Shown here: positions 34,761-44,068 of the stretch, piece after piece | Numbering within the stretch: the stretch's first letter is position 1 | Layout: each line of letters opens with the position of its first letter | Assembly: GCA_964632995.1 (NCBI GenBank) | Contig: CAZWDL010000033.1 | Span: 1-61,327, forward strand | Reading direction: 5' to 3' | Source of the DNA: CAZWDL01 sp964632995 | GTDB lineage: Bacteria; Bacteroidota; Bacteroidia; Chitinophagales; Saprospiraceae | DNA length: 61,327 nucleotides | Notes under the pieces: generated by a model | The model's input: only the letters and a program-made list of their open reading frames with translations | Databases searched by the model: none | What the model was told of the DNA's origin: nothing | Program-made: the position numbers and the translations under genes

Positions 34761-36725
34761 ATGCGGCAAATCAGATTACCTATTCGATGGACATTACTCC
34801 TTCCCGGCGTGATATTTTTACTATGGCTGGGGCTGTCAGCTTGCGGAGTGGGCAAGCGCCTGACCGGTGTCGATAACACTATTGAGCTGCGGCAGGCCAT
34901 GGAGGAGGCCGGTAACGAGCGTATCGCCTGGCGCATGGCCAAAAAGCTGGATGATTTCGACGCCTACCGCAGCTATCTGTTGCTTTTTCCGGAAGGGGCA
35001 TACGTCGCCGAGGCCCGCGCCCGCCTGCAGGCTTACGAATCCGCTTTGTGGGAGGAAGTACGCTGGGCGGCAGATAATGAAAAACGCATGCGCGATTACC
35101 TTTTGGTTAAATACCTGGATCTTTTTCCCGAAGGAGCACGGGCCGCTGAGGCGCGGGAGCAGCTTCAGTCGCTTTGGGAATCTTCCCTATGGTATACGGC
35201 CCGTTTTGATTCTTACGATGCGGCTGCTGGGGTGCTCGAACCGCAGGCAAGCGGCCTGGTCCACATAGACCGGTTGCTGGGACTGGTAGCGTACCTGAAT
35301 AAGTTCCCGCAGGGCGTCCTCAAAGAGCTGGTGGCCGAACGCCTTGCCCGGACCTACATCGGGTACGAGGTGCTTCCGGAATGGGGGCAGTCGGATGCCG
35401 GGGAAATATCACTGGATGAAGAAATGGTGGAAGAATGGGCTTTGGCGCTGTCCGCAGGCTCGGGACTCGAGCAGGCAGTAGCCGGCCGCCCCTCGGCCTA
35501 TCTGCGGGAAATACTACAAGACCGCAGCCGCCTGAATACGTTCGATGCGGATCACAACAGCATTCCCGACGAAATAGAATTGCCGGAGCTGAAGGGGGAA
35601 GAACGCCCCCTTATTCACTACATACTACCCGGAGCACCAGGCGGGCGACACGATGAAGAAACGGAAACCACGCCGCCTGATGAAATAATCTCCAGTCCTG
35701 AAGAAGAACTGCCCACCGGTACAAGGCCGGAAGAAATTCCCGAAACCATCTCTCCTGAAACGGAACCGGAAGAGGTATGGGAAGAAGCTTCCAGGGAAGA
35801 TGTTGACATGGCGCTCAGCCTGGAAGCCATGTCGGAGCGAACGGCCGAAAGCATTTCTCAGGGCCAGTTTTTGTATGATTCTATTCCTACGCTGGTGGTG
35901 GATGAACCTTTCTTTTTTCAGCTGATGATCATTTCCAGCACCGATCCGGTGGCGGGAGTCGTGCGCCGCGGCAGAGTCAGTCCCCGCCGTATTCCCATCA
36001 CCAGCGAGATGGCCGTCAATATTCAACCGGCTGATCCCAATACGTTCACGATCAATCCGCTGAGTGACGACCACCAGCCCGTTTTTCCTGGCGATACTAC
36101 TATTTGGTCCTGGAATGTCATTCCGCGTAAAAGCGGCACCCACCAGGTGGCCATCACCATCGATATTATAACCACCGGCCCGACTTCCGGCGAGCCGCTC
36201 AAGAAAAACATCACCGTCTTCAACGAAAAGGTGGAGGTCAAAGCCATCGAAAAACCGGTAGCGCCGGTTGCGGAAAATACCGGCGGGGAAAAGGATACGG
36301 GCTTCGGCTTTTATCCCTGGCTATTGCTGTTGTTGCCCATCGCCGCCCTGGGGTTTTTTCTGTTTAGAAGAGGCCGGAAAGAAGATAACGCTCCTGTGGC
36401 TTTAGTTCAGCCTTTCGGCAAAGAGACACCGGAACAACGCAACTTCCTGCTATCGAACAGAACCGCTATCCTTGAGTTGTTGAATAAATCAGAGAAAGCC
36501 ATCGCTAAGGGCGACACCCGCCGGGCTATTGAGGAACTCGAAGTCTTCTTCAACGACCAACACTACGCCATCCATCAGCAGCTGCTCACCCTGGCCGCGC
36601 AATTCAACAAATACCAGCGCGAATTCAACCTCGGCCTGAAACCGGACGACAGCATCCCCAACCGGGTGAATATGGCGCTGCTGGAGCTGATTAACCGGAT
36701 TCACGAGGTGGTGGATGAGAGATGA
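34761..36725 (+). CDS. two-TM protein with TPR-like repeats and a probable C-terminal EAD11 domain
   Basis: A 654-residue protein. Residues 8-27 form a hydrophobic signal or anchor ending L-S-A-C, so it may be a lipoprotein. The next 180 residues contain repeats of the type YLLLFPEGAYVAEARARLQAYE and YLDLFPEGARAAEAREQLQS. A low-complexity acidic Pro/Glu stretch (about 290-340) and a beta-rich domain (about 370-500) follow, then a clear TM helix WLLLLLPIAALGFFLFRRGRK near 520. The last about 90 residues (NRTAILELLNKSEKAIAKGD...IHQQLLTLAAQFNKYQREF...VNMALLELINRI) resemble effector-associated domain 11, used in bacterial conflict systems. This places a sensor part outside the cytoplasm and the EAD inside. 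Confidence 0.7.
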   Translation: MRQIRLPIRWTLLLPGVIFLLWLGLSACGVGKRLTGVDNTIELRQAMEEAGNERIAWRMAKKLDDFDAYRSYLLLFPEGAYVAEARARLQAYESALWEEVRWAADNEKRMRDYLLVKYLDLFPEGARAAEAREQLQSLWESSLWYTARFDSYDAAAGVLEPQASGLVHIDRLLGLVAYLNKFPQGVLKELVAERLARTYIGYEVLPEWGQSDAGEISLDEEMVEEWALALSAGSGLEQAVAGRPSAYLREILQDRSRLNTFDADHNSIPDEIELPELKGEERPLIHYILPGAPGGRHDEETETTPPDEIISSPEEELPTGTRPEEIPETISPETEPEEVWEEASREDVDMALSLEAMSERTAESISQGQFLYDSIPTLVVDEPFFFQLMIISSTDPVAGVVRRGRVSPRRIPITSEMAVNIQPADPNTFTINPLSDDHQPVFPGDTTIWSWNVIPRKSGTHQVAITIDIITTGPTSGEPLKKNITVFNEKVEVKAIEKPVAPVAENTGGEKDTGFGFYPWLLLLLPIAALGFFLFRRGRKEDNAPVALVQPFGKETPEQRNFLLSNRTAILELLNKSEKAIAKGDTRRAIEELEVFFNDQHYAIHQQLLTLAAQFNKYQREFNLGLKPDDSIPNRVNMALLELINRIHEVVDER

Positions 36726-36796
36726 TGATTTTAGTATCTCATTATTGCCTTTTTCTATGAGCTCGACCACACTAAAACATGGGAAGCATGAGATAG

Positions 36797-37135
36797 TGCA
36801 ACTTTTTTCCCGCCGCAACGGAGATCCCTAACAATGGGATTGATGAGGATTGCGACGATCTTGATTTTTTGACTTCGGTTTCTCAAATAACAGGATTAAA
36901 TATTACCGTTTTCCTAAATCCCTTCATTGATCAGGTTGAGGTGGAAGTGGACCGACCGGTAGAATTAAATTGGGAGCTAATGGATGTAAACGGTCGGCGG
37001 ATTGCTTCTGATCAGGAAATTTACCAGCCTGCCGTACTGAATTTTTCCGGGGCGCCGCCTGGAATTTACTTCCTGGAAATCGTTCATAGTGCTTCGGGAA
37101 ATCACCTGGTGCAGAGGCTCATCAAAGGCAGGTAA
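36797..37135 (+). pseudogene. orphan C-terminal fragment: MopE-type repeat plus type A T9SS sorting domain
   Basis: After an in-frame TAG at 36794 the plus strand reads PAATEIPNNGIDEDCDDLD, the metal-binding MopE motif (NNGIDEDCDG), then a 75-residue sorting domain. That domain has FLNPFIDQVEVEVD, WELMDVNGRRI and the closing APPGIYFLEIVHSASGNHLVQRLIKGR*. The first start codon is a TTG at 36869, which would leave out the MopE motif. With no signal peptide it cannot be exported by T9SS, so it is the 3' remnant of a larger secreted protein. Confidence 0.75.
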
Positions 37136-37203
37136 AGAAGGATTTGCCGGCAACTTTGATAGTCCCCGCGATGTTGTCCTGTTTTTAAATCGATTTTCAC
37201 GAG

Positions 37204-39105
37204 ATGAAAAAAAGTTTGGCCGAACTATCCAAACTGCGCGAGCTATTGCAGCTGGAGAAAGAAGAAGACCTGGAGCAGTATCGCCGGAAGGTGGAGGCCA
37301 TGCCGCTGCCTCAGCGGCGGGAAGAAGGTTACTGCTGGTATCCATTACAGGTAGTCAGGCAGGGTTACATGATGGGAGAGCGCGCCTACGTGGTCGTGGA
37401 GCGCAGTACGGAGCTGAACGAGAAGCATCAGTTTCGTTCGGGTAATACTGTGCGGCTGTTCACGCAGCAGGCCGGCGTGTCGCATCCCGAGCGCACCGGC
37501 GTGATACACTGGGTGGATAAAAACAAGATGCAGATCATCCTCAACACTCAGGATCTGCCTGAATGGATCGGACTGGGACAGCTCGGTGTGGATCTGCTTT
37601 TTGATGAGACCACTTACCAGGAGATGGAAAAAGCCCTGATGCGGGTGATGGAAGCGAAGGGTGATCGCCTGGCGGAACTGCGCGAGGTGCTGTTAGGCCA
37701 TCAGCCTGCGGCATTCGACGATCTCCGTCATCCGGTAGAGATCCCCTCTCTCAACGAGTCCCAGAATAAGGCGGTCAATGAAATTCTGGCTACGCGTTCG
37801 GTGGCTGTGGTGCATGGCCCGCCCGGCACCGGTAAAACCACGACCCTGGTGCAGGCGGTGCGACTGCTCTGCCAGGAAGAAAGTACGGTGCTGGTTACTG
37901 CTCCCAGTAATACGGCAGTGGACCTGCTGACGGAGCGCCTGGCCGCCCAAGGACTTGATGTGGTCCGCATCGGCAACATCTCCCGCGTGGATGAGGACAT
38001 CATTCGTCACACCCTGGATATGCGCTTGTCGGAACACCCCGAGAGCAAGACGATCAAGAAGGTGAAAGTGCAGGCGGCAGAGGCCCGCCGGCAGGCCAGG
38101 CGCTATAAGCGCCGCTTCGGCCGGGCCGAATATAAGCAGCGGCAGCGTCTGTTCGAAGAAGCTCGCGAACTGTCCGGATGGGCCCGGCAGCTGGAAGATC
38201 GCCTGGTCGACCAGATCCTCGACGGCGCCCAGGTGATCACCTGTACGCTGGTCGGCGCGGCGCAGCGCGTGTTGGAAAAACGCAAATTCCGAACCGTGGT
38301 GATTGACGAGGCGGCTCAGGCGCTGGAGCCGGCGACCTGGATTCCCATCAGTCGCGCTTCGCGGGTAGTACTCACCGGCGACCCCTTCCAGCTGCCGCCT
38401 ACAGTAAAATCTACAGAGGCGATGCGCCGGGGCTTGGCAACCACCTTAATCGAAAAGAGCCTGCAGCGTATTCCACAGGTGAGCCTGCTCAATGTGCAGT
38501 ACCGGATGCACCACGTCATCATGGGTTTTTCCAATCAGCAGTTTTACGAAGGGAAGCTTATCGCTGCTCCCGTAGTCCGGAATCATCAGCTTGCCATTCC
38601 GCGGCATCCTGCTGTCACTTTTATTGATACTGCCGGTTGCGGCTTTAGCGAAAAGATGCACGAGAGCTACCGCAGCCGTTATAATCCCGAGGAATTTATG
38701 ATCCTCTGCGAGCACCTCTATCAGTTGACCGCCGCTTTTAACGGACAGCCCGTTCCGCAGGTGGCTCTGATCTCTCCTTACCGGGAACAGGTGCGCCATA
38801 TGAAGGAACAGGTAGAAGAGGACACCTTATTAAAAGAGGTGCCCTCGATCATTAACACCATCGACGGCTTCCAGGGGCAGGAACGGGATATCGTATACAT
38901 TTCGCTGGTGCGCTCCAATGAAAAGGGAGAGATCGGCTTCCTGAAAGACTATCGCCGTATGAACGTCGCCCTGACCCGCGCCCGTAAAAAACTCGTCATC
39001 GTGGGCGACAGCGCCACCATCGGCAACGATCCTTTCTACACCGCTTTCCTGGAATACTGCGAACGCCACGGCCAGTACCGCAGCGCCTGGGAGTTTCTGA
39101 AGTGA
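37204..39105 (+). CDS. SF1B helicase/ATPase (SMUBP-2/IGHMBP2-like, Upf1-type)
   Basis: A 633-residue DNA or RNA helicase. An N-terminal OB-like region (residues about 50-150, with ERAYVVVERS and GVIHWVDKNKMQIIL) precedes the motor. It has motif I VVHGPPGTGKTTTLVQ near 200, the Upf1-type motif II VVIDEAAQALEPATW near 365, motif III LTGDPFQLPPTV, and in the second RecA domain DGFQGQERDIVYISLVRSN and NVALTRARKKLVIVGD. It fits the IGHMBP2/SMUBP-2 group. No nuclease domain is attached. Role in nucleic-acid repair or RNA handling is not defined in Bacteroidota. Confidence 0.92.
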   Translation: MKKSLAELSKLRELLQLEKEEDLEQYRRKVEAMPLPQRREEGYCWYPLQVVRQGYMMGERAYVVVERSTELNEKHQFRSGNTVRLFTQQAGVSHPERTGVIHWVDKNKMQIILNTQDLPEWIGLGQLGVDLLFDETTYQEMEKALMRVMEAKGDRLAELREVLLGHQPAAFDDLRHPVEIPSLNESQNKAVNEILATRSVAVVHGPPGTGKTTTLVQAVRLLCQEESTVLVTAPSNTAVDLLTERLAAQGLDVVRIGNISRVDEDIIRHTLDMRLSEHPESKTIKKVKVQAAEARRQARRYKRRFGRAEYKQRQRLFEEARELSGWARQLEDRLVDQILDGAQVITCTLVGAAQRVLEKRKFRTVVIDEAAQALEPATWIPISRASRVVLTGDPFQLPPTVKSTEAMRRGLATTLIEKSLQRIPQVSLLNVQYRMHHVIMGFSNQQFYEGKLIAAPVVRNHQLAIPRHPAVTFIDTAGCGFSEKMHESYRSRYNPEEFMILCEHLYQLTAAFNGQPVPQVALISPYREQVRHMKEQVEEDTLLKEVPSIINTIDGFQGQERDIVYISLVRSNEKGEIGFLKDYRRMNVALTRARKKLVIVGDSATIGNDPFYTAFLEYCERHGQYRSAWEFLK

Positions 39106-39206
39106 CCGCCGTAGACGGCGGCAGCCTTTTGGGCGGCGGAAATTTAATCGGAAGAAAAAAGGCAAGGTCGAAGGGGGGGAAAAGGATGAGAATAACGGGT
39201 ATGATT

Positions 39207-39247
39207 GAAATTTGGGGAAGGCGGCGTCAGCCCCTTCCCCGAATTTC
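39207..39247 (-). terminator. hairpin after gldN
   Basis: A 15-bp stem GAAATTTGGGGAAGG with its near-perfect complement (one G-T pair) encloses an 11-base loop. It lies 7 bases past the gldN stop, between two convergent genes, and should act on both strands although the U-tract is weak. Confidence 0.6.
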
Positions 39248-39254
39248 AGCAGTA

Positions 39255-40118
39255 TCAATAGGACCAGAGGTCGTGTTCGAAGTTGAAGATCTCTTGCTTG
39301 ATTTTGTCGGCTTCCAGCAGCAGGTCTACACCGGAGAGATAGTCTATCAGACGCCGGTTGAAGACGTTGGATTCTTTATAGATATAGCTGGAGAAGAAGC
39401 GCATCTCGAAGATGTCTTCCCAGGATATTGGTGCGGCGTCGTTACCGATCGAGAAGGCCTGTTCGCGGGCCAGTACTTCGCGGGCCTCCGGGTAATAGAC
39501 CCAGAACATCGGTTGTTCGTAAAGGAAGTTGCCGTTGTCATCTTTGACATCGAGTAGGGGAGCGATACCAAGTATACGCGCCTGCAGGGTAGAGGTTTCC
39601 TCATCGAAAAACCACACCTCTTTAAGACGAAAGCGTTTGATATCCTCCGGGTTGAGTTCGTTGGTAACGACTTGTATCTGCTCTTCGTAGGTTTCGGGAT
39701 CGAAGGTAATGACTGTATCGACCGAAGCGCCCATCTGCGCTACTTCCTCCGCTCTGAGCGGCGTGGTGAATTTGTCATCAATAGTATTGTAAGTCGTAAT
39801 TTCTCCGTTTTTAGCGGCCTCCATCAGGATGGTGAAGAAGGGTCGCTCGGGATAAGCGAAAGGCAGGTTCATTTTTTCGCGCACATCGATGACGCGCCAG
39901 ATGCGTTTTTCCCAGAAAATATCGGCTTCGCGTACATGATCGTAAGCGAGTACGCGCTTTTCGTAAGTGATCCGCTTTTCGGTGATATCGTCCAGCGGTT
40001 TTTCCTGCTCGAGCGGCTCACCAGTCTCGGTCATGATGTTGTCCGGCTGCTGGGCCGTCAGTGGCAACAGCATAGCCAGCAACATGGTGGTACCAAGCAA
40101 TCTAAGAGCGATCTTCAT
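39255..40118 (-). CDS. gldN: type IX secretion/gliding protein GldN (PorN)
   Basis: Periplasmic component of the type IX secretion trans-envelope complex; with GldK it forms a large ring under the outer membrane. The 287-residue protein has a signal peptide (MKIALRLLGTTMLLAMLLPLTAQ) and the family core KRITYEKRVLAYDHVREADIFWEKRIWRVIDVREKMNLPFAYPE, TYNTIDDKFTTPLRAEEV and the C-terminal ISWEDIFEMRFFSSYIYKESNVFNRRL. It ends the gldKLMN order and is followed by a hairpin. Confidence 0.96.
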   Translation of the reverse strand: MKIALRLLGTTMLLAMLLPLTAQQPDNIMTETGEPLEQEKPLDDITEKRITYEKRVLAYDHVREADIFWEKRIWRVIDVREKMNLPFAYPERPFFTILMEAAKNGEITTYNTIDDKFTTPLRAEEVAQMGASVDTVITFDPETYEEQIQVVTNELNPEDIKRFRLKEVWFFDEETSTLQARILGIAPLLDVKDDNGNFLYEQPMFWVYYPEAREVLAREQAFSIGNDAAPISWEDIFEMRFFSSYIYKESNVFNRRLIDYLSGVDLLLEADKIKQEIFNFEHDLWSY

Positions 40119-40273
40119 AGCGATTTCGGTTTTAAAAGTGCTGAGGAAGTATAATAGTGCACTCTTTTAACGATGAAAAGGAGTGCACTATTACACGAGA
40201 ATGACGAAAATTTAATTTATCCGGTTATCCATGGTCGTATGGGTGCTTTGACCACACCATTTGTCAAAGCAAG

Positions 40274-41827
40274 TTATTTAATCCGGAAGACCATGGAGTT
40301 GACTTTACGGCTGGCCGGGTCGCCGGGGCATTTAGCCCGAACATTGTTGAAGTAGTACATATCGCCGGGACGGGCGCGCTGCACCAGCTGCCGGGCCTGT
40401 GCGCCGTAGCTGGCGCCGGCGTTGGTTACCGGTACGGGGTCCTGACGTTTGGGCACGTATACCAGTTCGAATCCGACGATATCGCACTTGGCTTCGAAGT
40501 CAAAGTTATCGAGCCAGGCAATCACACCGCCCTGTGCTTTAAAGGTGCCGTTGGGCACCGGACCGTCTTCAAGGCGGCCGAGGCGGGCTACCGGATCGGG
40601 AATACGCTTAACGCGGAACATCTTGTTGTCGCGCATTCCGCCGCCGGTAACGTTGATGCGGCACTCTTCGGGGCGTGTCACGGTGACATTAAAAGTGTTG
40701 GAACCGGTTTTTCTCACCGAACCACCGGCGCCGGAGATCGTGACGTTGAGGTCGTTGGAAGAAATACCAGCCGCGGAAACGGCGATCGGGTTATCGACGC
40801 CGATGTAGAAAACGTTCATTTTTTCCGCCGACACAGCCACGGAGCGTTCGCCGACTTCGTATTCGAACTCCTTGGTATAGGAATCCGTTTTGCCCGTCAG
40901 CGGGTTGGTCACATCGATGCGCACATCGTAGGACTTGGTGCCGATGCTGTTGGTCTGCACCTCGTAGGTCGCTTTACCCTCTTCCATGGGCAAGTTGTTG
41001 CCGTTGACGTAGATTTTGGTGCTCTCGCCGGCCGAAGTAGAGTAGGCGCTCAGGAATACTTGAGCAGAATACTTTTCTCCCCGGATGACGTAGCCTTTTC
41101 TGGCCGAGATTACCGGTTCGAAAGCATCGAGTTTAATCAGGTCGGCGCCGCTGGCCTTAGACAGATAGTAATTCAGGACCATATTGGAAGAAGACTTGGC
41201 GTCGTTCTGGATTTTGGTCAGAATCGGGAAAACAGCGGCGACGGGCATCTGCTGAAAGTTGTAGAGTACCCAATCTTCTTTATCAGATTTGGCGACAGCC
41301 GCCGAATCGATTTTGAGCGGCAGCACGTTAGCGAGGTTGGAGCTATCGCCCGCAATGGCGAGGAGTTTTTGCCGCGTCTCCGTAATTTTATCCATCAGCT
41401 CGTAGCCTTTACCACGATCGCTTTGCGGACCTTCGACGCCCACCAGCAGGCGGGTGGTGACATCTTTGTCTTTAATGCGCTTCGGCCTTTCCGGATCTTT
41501 CTCGGAGGGGCCGCCTGCGGCATCAAAGAGCTGAGTGCTCAGGTCCTCGACGTATTGAACAAAGTCATCGGCTACCTGCTTGGCCTCTTCCGCTGCACTC
41601 AGGTATTTCTGGTTTGCTTCGGAGTCGTAAGCTTCTGCTTGTTTCTGGATATTGGACAGGATCGCCGAGTTGGTACTCTCGACGATGTCATTACTATTAT
41701 TGATCCCCTTATCGATGGTGAAAAAGGCATTCATGACCTCGGCAGACACGTTCAGGGCCAGTAGCGCTGTCAGCACCAGATACATTAGGTTGATCATGAG
41801 CTGCCGGGGTTCCTTAGGTATGGACAT
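40274..41827 (-). CDS. gldM: type IX secretion/gliding protein GldM (PorM)
   Basis: Inner-membrane motor subunit that couples proton flow (with GldL) to type IX secretion and gliding, and reaches across the periplasm to the GldK-GldN ring. The 517 residues begin PKEPRQLMINLMYLVLTALLALNVSAEVMNAF, giving the single TM helix (about residues 10-32) with the conserved glutamate needed for gating. A large periplasmic domain of helices and Ig-like repeats follows. It is third in the gldKLMN cluster, 106 bases after gldL. Confidence 0.96.
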   Translation of the reverse strand: MSIPKEPRQLMINLMYLVLTALLALNVSAEVMNAFFTIDKGINNSNDIVESTNSAILSNIQKQAEAYDSEANQKYLSAAEEAKQVADDFVQYVEDLSTQLFDAAGGPSEKDPERPKRIKDKDVTTRLLVGVEGPQSDRGKGYELMDKITETRQKLLAIAGDSSNLANVLPLKIDSAAVAKSDKEDWVLYNFQQMPVAAVFPILTKIQNDAKSSSNMVLNYYLSKASGADLIKLDAFEPVISARKGYVIRGEKYSAQVFLSAYSTSAGESTKIYVNGNNLPMEEGKATYEVQTNSIGTKSYDVRIDVTNPLTGKTDSYTKEFEYEVGERSVAVSAEKMNVFYIGVDNPIAVSAAGISSNDLNVTISGAGGSVRKTGSNTFNVTVTRPEECRINVTGGGMRDNKMFRVKRIPDPVARLGRLEDGPVPNGTFKAQGGVIAWLDNFDFEAKCDIVGFELVYVPKRQDPVPVTNAGASYGAQARQLVQRARPGDMYYFNNVRAKCPGDPASRKVNSMVFRIK

Positions 41828-41933
41828 ATCTCACGCTTTTTTTCAGTTTAAAAAATTTGATGAATGGAAAAAGCCCGTATCCGGTGTAATAAGGTGACTA
41901 CTCGGTCAGACGTTTCCCTTGGCGGCTCCTGGA

Positions 41934-42557
41934 TTAACCGTCGCGGCGAACGTTGGACATGGCGCCGATGACGTTACCATACACTGAATTCAGTGCGCTG
42001 TAGGTTTGGTTCAGCGAGCCGATGTTCTTGTTCAGCGAATGCAGATTGTCCTTGTACTGCTTGGTTTCTTCCACCGAGTCAGCCAGATCGGCCATCGCTT
42101 CGTTGAGTTTGCTGTAGAAGTTGCTCATCGAGCGGATCTGATCTTTGGTGCCCGAGAAGTCGACTTCCTGAAGAGCTTTGAGCGAGGACATGCTTTTGGA
42201 CATATTCTGTAATTCGGAAAGCATGCCGCCTAATTGCTGCTCGACGACTTCGCCGTTGAGGGCGGGCAAGTTTTCCTGCTGTGGCGTTCCGATCGGGTTG
42301 GCAGTCAGCGGAGTGATATTGGAGCTATATTGATCCAGTCCGGGATACAGTTTTTCCCAGTAGTAATCCTTCTCCGGGCCAATGAGTCCCAGGAACAGGA
42401 AGATAAATGCCTCGACAGATAAACCGATAATCAACATCGTACTTGCGCCTTCCCAGCTCTCGAGTTTAAAAAGGGCGCCCATAAGCACCACGGCTGCACC
42501 AACACCGATAATCAGGTTTTTGAGGTACTTGAAGGTCTTGGACTTTACGAAACTCAT
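41934..42557 (-). CDS. gldL: type IX secretion/gliding protein GldL (PorL)
   Basis: Inner-membrane motor protein partner of GldM. The 207 residues have two TM helices: residues about 10-30 (FKYLKNLIIGVGAAVVLMGALFKL) and about 36-58 (LIIGLSVEAFIFLFLGLIG), with Glu49 of the second helix the acidic residue thought to be protonated. A helical cytoplasmic tail follows (MLSELQNMSKSMSSLKALQEV). It sits downstream of a 266-base gap from gldK that contains a 16-bp hairpin. Confidence 0.96.
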   Translation of the reverse strand: MSFVKSKTFKYLKNLIIGVGAAVVLMGALFKLESWEGASTMLIIGLSVEAFIFLFLGLIGPEKDYYWEKLYPGLDQYSSNITPLTANPIGTPQQENLPALNGEVVEQQLGGMLSELQNMSKSMSSLKALQEVDFSGTKDQIRSMSNFYSKLNEAMADLADSVEETKQYKDNLHSLNKNIGSLNQTYSALNSVYGNVIGAMSNVRRDG

Positions 42558-42754
42558 CGTTTATACGCTTTAATTAAGTTAGTGAATTGTGTTCTAATTG
42601 AAATCGTTGGATCAAAGATCCCGTAGTCATAATGCAGCGCTGCTAAAAAGTAACAGGCTGCGGAGATTTTTTTTAAAAAAAAGGAAAAATCTTTTTTCAT
42701 AGCGGCTTTTGGGGCCGAAGGATGAAATTTTAAACATGCTCTTGGCCTATTAAT

Positions 42755-42796
42755 GCAACTATGGATATTGCGGCTTTCCACAATATCCATAGTTGC
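42755..42796 (-). promoter_or_regulatory. 16-bp inverted repeat between gldK and gldL
   Basis: GCAACTATGGATATTG (42755-42770) pairs perfectly with 42781-42796 across a 10-base loop, just after the gldK stop at 42824. No U-tract follows, so it is more likely an mRNA processing or stability element than a full terminator; it might also separate gldK from the downstream genes partly. Confidence 0.55.
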
Positions 42797-42823
42797 TCGG
42801 GGGCGCTTTCTGTTCGATTATGT

Positions 42824-44068
42824 TTAGAAGTCATTGATGGAACGTCCGAGGAAAGTCAGGGCACAACGAAAACCGATGTAGGATTTCGTCGTGTCCTGGT
42901 ATTCCCAGTGGCGCGTTCCGGTCTGAAGGAAATGCATAATATCTTTCCAGGAACCACCGCGGATTACTTTTCGCTTGTAAGCTTCCGGGTCATCATCCTG
43001 AGCATCGTAGCGGATATCAGGGTTGAGATCATGGTAGAAGGAATAGGCGTTTTCCTGGTAGGCCGTCAGTGTCCACTCAGCGACATTGCCCGACATGTTG
43101 TACAGGCCGTAATCGTTGGGGAAGTAGGCGTCGGCTTTAACGGTGTACAGGCCTCCGTCTTCCGGGTAGTTGCCGCGGCCGGGTTTGAAGTTCGCCAGCA
43201 GACAGCCTTTGGAGTTACGAATGTAGTAACCGCCCCAGGGATAGGGCGCCAGGTCGTGACCGCCACGAGCGGCGTACTCCCATTCGTGTTCGGAAGGCAG
43301 GCGGAAGTTCTCCGTATTTACGCCGTCTTTCTGATTAGTTTGATAGGAGTTCCAGATTTTAGTGCGCCAGTAACAGAAGGCGTTGGCCATGTGCCAGTCG
43401 ACCCCTACCACGGGGTAGTCGTCAAAGGCCGGGTGCCAGAAGTAGTTACGGGTCATCGGCTCGTTGTAGGAGTACGCGAAATCGCGAATCCATACAAGCG
43501 TATCGGGGTAGATGTTAACTGTTTTACGATTGATGAAGGAGCTACGCGGAGAACGCCCGGCATCCTGAGCGGCCTTTTTCCAGTCGTACCACTCGTACTC
43601 GAATTCAAAGCGAGCCACATCCATTTCCCGTTTACCAAGGAAGCGGTCATCCCCCTGGTAGTAGAGATCTTCCAGGGTTTCGTCCGACCAGTCGATATCG
43701 TATTCCCAGTCGATTAGCTCTTCTCCGGTGGTGGGGTCTTCGTAGAAGTGATCGAGATAGGCATGCGCCAATGAATCGCGCACCCAGTAGACGAACTGGC
43801 GATACTCATTGTTAGTGATCTCCGTATCGTCCATAAAAAAGCCCTGGATGGAAATGGCTTTAGGTCTTTGTACGAACGTATTGCTGACATCCTGATCGCT
43901 CGGACCGGCGTGGTAAGTTCCGGAAGGAACATAGACCATACCATAGGGGTTGATCCCTTTCCAGTCCGGCCGGTCGAGAACGCCGATCAAATCGCCCGTT
44001 TGCTTGCTGCCACAGGACGCGGCTAACACCACTAGTAATGCTAGTGAAAGTTGAATTGCATTTTTCAT
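42824..44068 (-). CDS. gldK: type IX secretion/gliding lipoprotein GldK (PorK)
   Basis: Outer-membrane lipoprotein of the type IX secretion ring complex, related in fold to formylglycine-generating enzyme (SUMF1). From the ATG at 44068 it has 414 residues. The lipobox is L-A-A-S-C at about residue 20, and the core shows TEITNNEYRQFVYWVRDS, PVVGVDWHMANAFCYWRTK, RLPSEHEWEYAARGGHDLAPYPWGG and NVAEWTLTAY. An upstream ATG four codons earlier is possible. It is first in gldKLMN. Confidence 0.96.
   Translation of the reverse strand: MKNAIQLSLALLVVLAASCGSKQTGDLIGVLDRPDWKGINPYGMVYVPSGTYHAGPSDQDVSNTFVQRPKAISIQGFFMDDTEITNNEYRQFVYWVRDSLAHAYLDHFYEDPTTGEELIDWEYDIDWSDETLEDLYYQGDDRFLGKREMDVARFEFEYEWYDWKKAAQDAGRSPRSSFINRKTVNIYPDTLVWIRDFAYSYNEPMTRNYFWHPAFDDYPVVGVDWHMANAFCYWRTKIWNSYQTNQKDGVNTENFRLPSEHEWEYAARGGHDLAPYPWGGYYIRNSKGCLLANFKPGRGNYPEDGGLYTVKADAYFPNDYGLYNMSGNVAEWTLTAYQENAYSFYHDLNPDIRYDAQDDDPEAYKRKVIRGGSWKDIMHFLQTGTRHWEYQDTTKSYIGFRCALTFLGRSINDF

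Noticed and set aside
42761..43717. 318-codon plus-strand ORF
   Set aside because: It lies antisense to gldK, starts in the inverted repeat, and has no recognisable domain.
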